Part shown: piece after piece, positions 57,971-64,000 of the stretch
Position numbering within the stretch: the stretch's first letter is position 1
Layout of the letters: each line of letters begins with the position of its first letter
Assembly: GCF_013087515.1 (NCBI RefSeq)
Contig: NZ_JABFCN010000003.1
Coordinates: 1 to 64,000 of the forward strand
Length of the DNA: 64,000 nucleotides
Source of the DNA: Rhizobium sophorae
GTDB lineage: Bacteria > Pseudomonadota > Alphaproteobacteria > Rhizobiales > Rhizobiaceae
Reading direction: 5' to 3'
Translations under genes and position numbers: made by a program
Notes under the pieces: model-generated
What the model saw: the letters and a program-made list of their open reading frames with translations, nothing else
What the model was told of the DNA's origin: nothing
Database searches by the model: none

Positions 57971-59119
57971 ATGGCACAGACCAATGATATGAAACTCAGG
58001 ATCGGCGTTGTCGGATGCGGCAATATTTCGCTTGCCTATATGCGCAACGCGCCGCTGTTTTGCGGCGTCGAAATCACCGCCTGTGCAGATCTCAACGCCG
58101 ACGCCGCCAAGCGTCGCGCGGCGGAGTTCAATTTGCGCGCGGCTGACGTCGATAGCCTCATTGACGACAGGAACATCGACCTCGTCCTCAACCTGACGAT
58201 CCCGGCCGCGCATTTTGACGTTTCGATGCGGGCTCTGTCGGCAGGCAAGCATGTCTTCACGGAGAAACCGCTCGGCGTCACGGCCGCAGAAGGACGCGGC
58301 TTGGTGGATGCCGCCGCCGCCAAGGGCCTCATGCTCGGCTCGGCGCCAGACACGTTCCTGGGCGCGGCCGGACGCCATGCCCGGCGGCAGATGGAAGCCG
58401 GCGCCATCGGCAGGCCGGTGACCGGGACAGCCTTCATGATGGGGCGCGGCATGGAGCACTGGCATCCGGATCCCAGCTTTTATTACCAGGCCGGCGCAGG
58501 CCCGCTGATGGATATGGGGCCTTATTATCTCACGATGATGGTCAATCTCATGGGGCCGATCCGCCGTGTGCAGGCCGTCGCCACAAGCGGGCAGGAAGAG
58601 CGGCTCATCACCGCCGAAGGGCCGAAACAGGGCACCACGTTCAAGGTCGGCACGCCGACCAGCGTGCTGTCACTGCTGGAATTCGATTGCGGCGCCACGG
58701 TCACCTTCGGTACCTCGTGGGACGTATTCCGCCACTCCAACCACCCCATCGAGCTCCACGGAACCGCAGGTTCGCTGCGCCTGCCCGACCCCGACAATTT
58801 CGGCGGCTCCGTCGCGCTCTCCGGCCGCGGCGCGCCCTGGCAGGAAACGGATACATCAGGCGAACTTTTCGGTGCCGTCAATTGGCCCATCGCAGCGCCT
58901 GATCGTGCCAACTATCGTATGCTTGGTCTTGCCGATCTCGCACGCGCAATCATCGAAGGCCGTAAGCCGCGCGCTTCGGGCGATCTCGCGCTGCATGTAC
59001 TCGAAGTCATGGAAGCGATCCTGCGTGCCGGCGAAACGGGTATTGCGCAGACCATTTCGGGTACCGTCGCGCAGCCGAGGGAATTGCGGGAAGACGAAGC
59101 GAGGAGTTTGCTGGCATGA
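57971..59119 (+). CDS. Gfo/Idh/MocA family oxidoreductase
   Basis: A 382-residue NAD(P)-dependent dehydrogenase. It shows RIGVVGCGNISLAYMRNAP, the KHVFTEKPLGVTAAEG catalytic segment, and GAGPLMDMGPYYLTMMVNLMG in the second domain. It is distinct from the family member at 51349. It overlaps the following esterase gene by four bases (ATGA), so a sugar oxidation and a hydrolase step, perhaps lactone opening, are coupled. The start ATG at 57971 lacks a strong ribosome site. Confidence 0.9.
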   Translation: MAQTNDMKLRIGVVGCGNISLAYMRNAPLFCGVEITACADLNADAAKRRAAEFNLRAADVDSLIDDRNIDLVLNLTIPAAHFDVSMRALSAGKHVFTEKPLGVTAAEGRGLVDAAAAKGLMLGSAPDTFLGAAGRHARRQMEAGAIGRPVTGTAFMMGRGMEHWHPDPSFYYQAGAGPLMDMGPYYLTMMVNLMGPIRRVQAVATSGQEERLITAEGPKQGTTFKVGTPTSVLSLLEFDCGATVTFGTSWDVFRHSNHPIELHGTAGSLRLPDPDNFGGSVALSGRGAPWQETDTSGELFGAVNWPIAAPDRANYRMLGLADLARAIIEGRKPRASGDLALHVLEVMEAILRAGETGIAQTISGTVAQPRELREDEARSLLA

Positions 59120-60051
59120 CACAACTGGATGAATCCGCCAAACGCGCGCTTGCGTGGCCTGGGGATCCGGAAACGCCGGTCGAAAACTGCACGCCGGCGC
59201 TGGCGCGGCAGCAATATCTGGATAGTTTCGCAGACATCCAGCGGCCACTCGAAGACGTGGCCGAGATCCTGGAAAGGCACATCGGCGCAATCAGGTTGAA
59301 GATATGGCGCGGACGGACCGCGCCGCGCCAGGGCGCACCGGCCTTGCTTTATCTCCATGGCGGCGGCTTTGTGATCGGAGCGCCGGAAACCCATGAGGAT
59401 ATCTGCCGGACGCTTGCCAATATGGTAGGTGCCGTCGTGGTTTCACCCGACTATCGCCTGGCCCCGGAACATCCCTTTCCCGCTGCCATTGACGACTGCG
59501 CCGCCGCACTCGTCTGGATCACGGAGCAGGCGGATGCGCTCGGCATCGATCCCTTGCGGGTTATCGTCGCTGGCGATAGCGCCGGCGGCAATCTGGCCGC
59601 CGTCGTCGCCCTGCTGGCGCGCGACGGGCAGGTGCCGGCTGTCATCGGACAGGTGCTGATCTACCCGGTGACCGACCAGTTGCAGACAAGCGACAGCTAC
59701 TCACGTTACGAAGAGGGTTTCGGCCTGACGGCAGCCGCGATGAAATGGTTCCGAGGCCACTATCTGCCCGACGCCGCGAGCCGGTGGGACTGGCGCGCCT
59801 CGCCGCTTACCGTAGCGTCGCTGGCGGGCGTGGCACCGGCCCTTTTGATCCTTGCCGGACATGACGTGCTGTTCGACGAAGGGGCCGCATATGCCGAGCG
59901 GCTCAGCGCCGAGGCGAAGGCAACGACCCGGACCTGGCCCGGACAGATCCATGGCTTCGTATCGAAGAGACGAGCCATTCCGGAGGGGCAAGAGGCACTC
60001 GAAGCCATCGCAGCGGCATGGCGCGCCATGGACCCAGCGCTTGCCCGTTGA
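59116..60051 (+). CDS. Alpha/beta hydrolase of the hormone-sensitive lipase (HSL) family
   Basis: A 311-residue esterase. The HSL oxyanion motif is LLYLHGGGFVIGAPE (HGGG), the nucleophile elbow VAGDSAGGNLAAVV (GDSAG), and the His/Asp of the triad are in LILAGHDVLFDEG and GQIHGFVSKR. It could hydrolyse the lactone or ester made by the neighbouring dehydrogenase. It converges on the LacI gene (20 bases apart). Confidence 0.9.
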   Translation: MTQLDESAKRALAWPGDPETPVENCTPALARQQYLDSFADIQRPLEDVAEILERHIGAIRLKIWRGRTAPRQGAPALLYLHGGGFVIGAPETHEDICRTLANMVGAVVVSPDYRLAPEHPFPAAIDDCAAALVWITEQADALGIDPLRVIVAGDSAGGNLAAVVALLARDGQVPAVIGQVLIYPVTDQLQTSDSYSRYEEGFGLTAAAMKWFRGHYLPDAASRWDWRASPLTVASLAGVAPALLILAGHDVLFDEGAAYAERLSAEAKATTRTWPGQIHGFVSKRRAIPEGQEALEAIAAAWRAMDPALAR

Positions 60052-60071
60052 AGCGGAAACCCGTGCCGGCC

Positions 60072-61106
60072 TCAAGCCGACTCGCGCATAACAAGCGTTG
60101 CCTCAAGGATCACCTTGTTCGTCACAGGGGTCGTTCCATCATCCTCGCTCTCGATATGCGCCAGCAAAAGCTCCACGGATTTCGCGGCGATCTCGGGCGC
60201 GTTCTGGGCCATCGTCGTCAGCGACGGACAGGTATATCGGCTAAGCGGGTGATCGTCGTGCCCGGCAATGCGCACGTCGCACGCGTCGCTGCGGCCGATT
60301 TTCAGTCCCGAAGCGAATGCGGCTGCCATCGCGCCGAAAGCGAAGCGGTCGTTGGCGCATAGGAGCGTTTTGCCGGGAAGACCGCCATTTGCAAGAATTC
60401 TCTGCATCTGCTCGTATCCGAGACGCTCGAATTCCCAGGAAGGTGGTGCGTCGCAATCGATGACCAGCGGTGAATGCCCTTCCCTCGCCATGGTCGCGCG
60501 GTAGCCCGCCTGCCGCTCGCCGGCATTTTCGGTCATATGCGGAATTTCCAGGAAGATCGGCGGCTCACCGGACCGGCAGAGATATTGCACAATGGCTGCC
60601 ATGCTTTGCGCGTTGTCGTTACCGACATAAGGAAGGTCGGCGTCGGCAGGATTGTCGAAGCAGACGACGGGTATGGCATCCCTCAGCCTTTCCAGCGCGG
60701 AACGGCGCGAACCGGCTCCGAGCGGTGCCACGATCGCACCCGCGACCTTCAGCGAGAGCAAGGTCCGAACGGCCTCCGCCTCCAGCTCCGGCCGCGTATG
60801 CGAAGAAATCTGAACAGGCCAGAATCCCTTTTCACGCAACTCCAGCTCGATCAGCGACACGACCTGCACATAAAAGGGATCCGACATGGTCGGGACCAGA
60901 ATCCCGATGTTCCTGGTCCGCTTGCGATTGAGATGCCGCGCGAAAAGATTCGGCTCGAAATGCGACTTCTTGAGAGCCGCCTCGATACGCTTGCGGGTCA
61001 CCTCCTTGATCTGCGAGGGATCATCGAAATATTTCGACAAGGTCGGACGCGATACGCCGGAGGCGCTCGCGAAGTCGTCCATCGATTTATAGCTTTTCTT
61101 GGCCAT
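60072..61106 (-). CDS. LacI family transcriptional regulator
   Basis: A 344-residue LacI/GalR regulator. The N-terminal helix-turn-helix (about 7-30) has MDDFASASGVSRPTLSKYFD, a variant of the usual V-S-TVSR form. The hinge helix and ligand domain follow, with RTRNIGILVPTMSDPFYVQVV, VCFDNPADADLPYVGNDN and KTLLCANDRFAFGAMAA. It controls the ABC importer operon that starts 570 bases downstream on the other strand; the operator at about 61424-61443 is a candidate. The inducer is not known but should be the imported sugar. Confidence 0.92.
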   Translation of the reverse strand: MAKKSYKSMDDFASASGVSRPTLSKYFDDPSQIKEVTRKRIEAALKKSHFEPNLFARHLNRKRTRNIGILVPTMSDPFYVQVVSLIELELREKGFWPVQISSHTRPELEAEAVRTLLSLKVAGAIVAPLGAGSRRSALERLRDAIPVVCFDNPADADLPYVGNDNAQSMAAIVQYLCRSGEPPIFLEIPHMTENAGERQAGYRATMAREGHSPLVIDCDAPPSWEFERLGYEQMQRILANGGLPGKTLLCANDRFAFGAMAAAFASGLKIGRSDACDVRIAGHDDHPLSRYTCPSLTTMAQNAPEIAAKSVELLLAHIESEDDGTTPVTNKVILEATLVMRESA

Positions 61107-61676
61107 TCAATTCCTTATTGGCGGGACGACGACAACTGATCGGGAACGATTTCGCACAACGGCCGATCCTCTGATGCGCCAAATCATGCATTCGGCAATT
61201 GTACAGGTGAGCTTCGTATCCTGAATCGTCGAGAATCAACGCATAACCGGCGTGATCCGTCATTTTTGTGCAGGCTCTGCCCTCCTTTCGAAAATCGAAA
61301 TATTCCCTTCATTTGCGACTTGTGCCGTTTGCGCCGCGCGGTTGCAAAAGGCGCTTGTTTCAGCACCTAAAATTCGAAAATTTGCAGTGAAGAAGCCGGG
61401 TGCCACGCTTTTCATTTTATTGGGTAAACTTTCATTTGTTTACGAAAGTAAAGAAAAAATGCGTCACAAGCAATACAAATGCTGCAGAAAAACACTGATG
61501 ATGTCAATCAATTTTATGATTTTTTATCAATGATTTAACGCAACACGCGCCGTGAATGCCGGCCTCCCATCTTTTCCTGATCGCAGTTCTTCATTGACAG
61601 ATAGGGGCTTCAGGGAACCTACTTTGCCTACGATCTTGAGGAGGATCGATTAACTGACAATCTTTGGGAGGCACAG
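61107..61676. other. Long intergenic control region between the LacI gene and the sugar importer
   Basis: No gene is recognised in 570 bases. The central part (about 61400-61545) is AT-rich and holds the GTAAAC-N8-GTTTAC palindrome at 61424-61443 and an overlapping TTTAC-GAAA-GTAAA at 61439-61452. The left half should carry the LacI gene promoter and the right half the importer promoter and leader. GGGAGG precedes the importer start. Confidence 0.55.
61424..61443. promoter_or_regulatory. Predicted LacI-family operator
   Basis: GTAAAC-N8-GTTTAC has perfect 6-bp arms and a total length of 20 bases, as LacI sites often do. An overlapping inverted repeat ACTTTC-N10-GAAAGT (61428-61449) could be a second binding register or a DeoR site. 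Confidence 0.45.
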
Positions 61677-62924
61677 ATGAATATCAGAAAATTTGGCGTG
61701 ACCATGCGGGCTGCCGTAGCGGTATGGGCGCTCTGCGCCACATCGGCGTTTGCCGACACCACCATCGAATTCATTCAATGGTGGGAACCCGAAATGCCGT
61801 CGGGCGCTCTGCGCGGCATCATGAACGATTTTGAAGCCAAAAATCCCGGCATCAAGGTGACGCTGGTCAGCGGTCCCTATGCCACGACGCGTGACCAGAT
61901 CGTCGTCGGCGCAGCCTCCGGAACGCTGAGCGACGTGGTGGGCCTCGATGGTGCCTGGGTAAACGGGCTTTCCAAGCAGGGCGCAATCGCCTCCATGGAC
62001 GAACTGATGGAGAAGGCGAAATACGACAAGAGCCAGATCACCGATATCGTCAAGATCGATGGCAAGAGCGTGATGTTCCCGCTGGCATCCTTCGTCTACC
62101 CGGTCTTCGTCAACCTCGATATCGCCAAGGCCGCCGGCGTCGACAAGCTGCCGGCCACGCGCACGGAATTTGCCGAAGCCGCGAAGAAAATGACCGACGC
62201 CTCGAAGAACCAGTACGGCTGGGTCCTGCCGCTATCCCTACAGTCTCCGAGCGGAATCCAGAACGACGTCATGTCCTGGGTCTGGGCCTCCGGCGCCTCG
62301 ATGCTGAAGGACGGCAAGCCTGACCTCGAAAATGAAGCAGTCGTCGGCACGCTCGACTATATCGCCTCCCTCAACAAGGAAGGCGTTATTTCTCCCGGCA
62401 TTTTTGCCAAGAAGGAACAGGACAAGGTCGAGGAATTCGTCAACGGCCGCGTCGGCATGATGGTGGATTCCCTCGCCCATGTGAACCTCATCCGCGAGCG
62501 CAATCCGAAGCTCAATTTCGGCATCTCCGCCTTGCCGGCCACTGACGGCTACACCGGCAAGCGCGGCATGCCCTATGCATCCTGGGGCATCGGCATCAGC
62601 GAGGGCAGCCAACACAAGGAAGAAGCCTGGAAGCTCGTCGAATACCTGATGAGCCCTGACGTCAACGGCCGTCTCGTCTCGATTGCCAATGCCTTCCCCG
62701 GCAACGTCCATGCCAAGCCGGACTTCGTGGCCTCAGACCCGATCTTCGCGGAAGCCTTCAAAATCTTCCAGAGCGGTTATCCTGCGAACGAATTCGTCGG
62801 CCTTCCGGTTGCCGAAGAGCTGATGCGCGACATGAACGTCGAAGTTCAGAAGATGTTCGATGGCCGGCAGTCAGCCAAGGAGGCAGCTGCCAATACCGAA
62901 AAGGCTTGGCTGGCGAAGTTCTAA
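61677..62924 (+). CDS. Sugar ABC transporter extracellular solute-binding protein (family 1)
   Basis: A 415-residue family 1 solute-binding protein. The signal peptide spans residues 1-26 (MNIRKFGV to SAFA-D). The mature part starts TTIEFIQWWEPEMPSGALRG, shows GAASGTLSDVVGLDGAWVNGL and FPLASFVYPVFVNLDIAKAAG, and ends EKAWLAKF. It binds a sugar or sugar derivative in the periplasm. It is first of the importer operon after the LacI-controlled region. The ATG at 61677 has GGGAGG before it. Confidence 0.92.
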   Translation: MNIRKFGVTMRAAVAVWALCATSAFADTTIEFIQWWEPEMPSGALRGIMNDFEAKNPGIKVTLVSGPYATTRDQIVVGAASGTLSDVVGLDGAWVNGLSKQGAIASMDELMEKAKYDKSQITDIVKIDGKSVMFPLASFVYPVFVNLDIAKAAGVDKLPATRTEFAEAAKKMTDASKNQYGWVLPLSLQSPSGIQNDVMSWVWASGASMLKDGKPDLENEAVVGTLDYIASLNKEGVISPGIFAKKEQDKVEEFVNGRVGMMVDSLAHVNLIRERNPKLNFGISALPATDGYTGKRGMPYASWGIGISEGSQHKEEAWKLVEYLMSPDVNGRLVSIANAFPGNVHAKPDFVASDPIFAEAFKIFQSGYPANEFVGLPVAEELMRDMNVEVQKMFDGRQSAKEAAANTEKAWLAKF

Positions 62925-63012
62925 GCACGTCGCTTTCACGGATCACCGGCAGCGCAACCAGGCGCTGCCGGTGCAAGTCGTCAAATTTCGGCAGAATGGA
63001 AAGTCACAGCTC

Positions 63013-63951
63013 ATGAATCATTCGGCTACGGCTCTGGTCGCTGCGCAAGCCAAAGCGCGAAGAAAAGGATGGCTTCGTTACAGCACCTTGAGGAAGCTGG
63101 TGCCGTATTTCTACGTTTCGCCGGCGACCCTGCTGCTTATCCTGCTGATGCTGTTTCCCATGATGATGGTCTTCAAATATTCACTGATGGACGGCGCCAT
63201 CATGAAAAAGGACGCTGCCTTCGCGGGCGTCCAGAATTATATGACCATCTTCGAGAATCCGGTCTTCTGGCAGTCGGTCGTGCAGACGCTTTATTTCACG
63301 ATCATGAGCGTCATCTTCCACTTCATCATCGGCCTGGCCTTCGCGCTGCTGTTGAACACCAACCGCGTCGATCCGCTCATTCGCAGCATCCTGCGCGTGC
63401 TCTTCATCCTGCCCTGGCTGTTCACGGCCGTCATCATCGCCATCATCTGGCGCCTGCTGCTCGACCCGAACGGCGTCGTCAACAGCGTGCTGATGGCGCT
63501 CCATATCATCAACTTCAAGGTCGAGTGGTTCTCCTCCACGCGCACCGCCATCCATGCTTTGACCTTCGCAAACATCTGGGCAGGCTATCCGCTCTACATG
63601 GTCAGCCTGCTCGCCGGCCTCCAGGGCATTTCGAAGGAGCTTTACGAGGCAGCCGGTATCGATGGCGCCAACGAAGTCCAAAAGTTCTGGTACATCACCA
63701 TTCCGCAACTGATGCCGATCATCATCAGCATCGCGCTCCTCGATTTCATCTGGACGATGCAGGTTTTTCCACTCGTATGGATGACGACGGGCGGCGGCCC
63801 GATCTATTCGACGGAAGTGCTCTCCACCTTCACCTACAAGCTCGCCTTCTCCCAGTATGAATTCTCGCTGGCTTCGGCGAGCGCAATGATCATCCTCATC
63901 ATCTCGATGAGCGTCACCTACTTCTACATCAAACACCAGCAGCGCAGGTGA
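63013..63951 (+). CDS. Sugar ABC transporter permease (MalF/UgpA type)
   Basis: A 312-residue permease with six predicted helices. The short N-terminal cytoplasmic arm ends LRKLVPYFYVSPATLLLILL, and the EAA-type loop, with YEAAGIDGANEVQKFWYITI, contacts the ATPase. The tail ends KHQQRR. The ATG at 63013 is used in place of the longer frame that begins inside the binding-protein gene; GGAAAG lies ahead. It follows the binding-protein gene by 88 bases. It should pair with the permease whose gene starts at 63955. Confidence 0.92.
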   Translation: MNHSATALVAAQAKARRKGWLRYSTLRKLVPYFYVSPATLLLILLMLFPMMMVFKYSLMDGAIMKKDAAFAGVQNYMTIFENPVFWQSVVQTLYFTIMSVIFHFIIGLAFALLLNTNRVDPLIRSILRVLFILPWLFTAVIIAIIWRLLLDPNGVVNSVLMALHIINFKVEWFSSTRTAIHALTFANIWAGYPLYMVSLLAGLQGISKELYEAAGIDGANEVQKFWYITIPQLMPIIISIALLDFIWTMQVFPLVWMTTGGGPIYSTEVLSTFTYKLAFSQYEFSLASASAMIILIISMSVTYFYIKHQQRR

Positions 63952-63954
63952 CCC

Positions 63955-64000
63955 ATGGCAAAGCGTTCCTTCAAAAGCTCGGTATTGCCGACCATCCTGA
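63955..64000 (+). CDS. Start of a second sugar ABC transporter permease (cut by the window end)
   Basis: Only 15 codons are seen: MAKRSFKSSVLPTIL, starting three bases after the stop codon of the first permease. The position predicts the MalG/UgpE partner. The rest lies outside the window. Confidence 0.65.
   Translation, partial: MAKRSFKSSVLPTIL

Overview
The window reads as a chromosome- or megaplasmid-type segment of an alphaproteobacterium of the Rhizobium/Agrobacterium group. The grounds are the GC-rich coding bias, the ehuABCD-eutABCDE ectoine block in the gene order known from Sinorhizobium, a soluble chemoreceptor ending in the CheR-tether pentapeptide DWEEF, two copies of a palindromic repeat that I recall from rhizobial genomes, and many amino-acid and sugar ABC transporters. 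No rRNA, tRNA or CRISPR array was seen. Species and replicon cannot be told from the sequence alone.

Layout. 1-351: remnant of an ISNCY-type insertion sequence. 0.37-5.6 kb: a divergent yjf cluster (YjfI, PspA-like YjfJ on +; K+ channel, YjfK, YjfL, YjfM and the ATP-grasp ligase YjfC on -), a predicted envelope/membrane-stress module. 5.9-7.7 kb: zinT with a Zur-like palindrome, a cupin gene and an IS5-type transposase remnant. 7.7-11.3 kb: an amino-acid ABC operon led by its GntR/FCD regulator. 11.5-12.2 kb: a FitAB/VapBC-type toxin-antitoxin pair. 12.3-15.4 kb: a second amino-acid ABC operon. 15.7-17.2 kb: a TetR regulator divergent from an enoyl-CoA hydratase. 17.2-19.0 kb: a soluble PAS-PAS chemoreceptor.

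19.2-29.8 kb is the accessory heart of the window. It holds a five-repeat DUF1217 flagellar-type protein, a TetR regulator, an EF-hand protein, and an isolated flgE-flgK-flgL set, followed by a small unknown gene and a DUF6502-DUF5666 pair. The same palindrome (AGAACT-N4-AGTTCT then GTAAT) lies upstream of the DUF1217 gene and between the TetR and EF-hand genes. This suggests one TetR regulon in which putative calcium-binding proteins travel with hook and hook-junction genes. 29.8-31.0 kb holds a possible small RNA and a second PIN toxin-antitoxin pair; 31.1-33.0 kb a transmembrane chemoreceptor.

33.0-47.4 kb is a complete ectoine/hydroxyectoine uptake and degradation island: importer EhuABCD, EutABC, DoeA/EutD, DoeB/EutE, the MocR-type regulator EnuR, an AsnC/Lrp regulator, a semialdehyde dehydrogenase, a class III aminotransferase and an extra quinone-oxidoreductase-like enzyme. 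48.0-64.0 kb is a sugar or polyol catabolic region of unassigned substrate: ROK kinase, PfkB kinase, ribulose-phosphate-epimerase-like protein, class I aldolase, two Gfo/Idh/MocA dehydrogenases, two TIM-barrel isomerases, two alpha/beta hydrolases, DeoR and LacI regulators and a split ABC sugar importer whose last permease gene runs off the right end.
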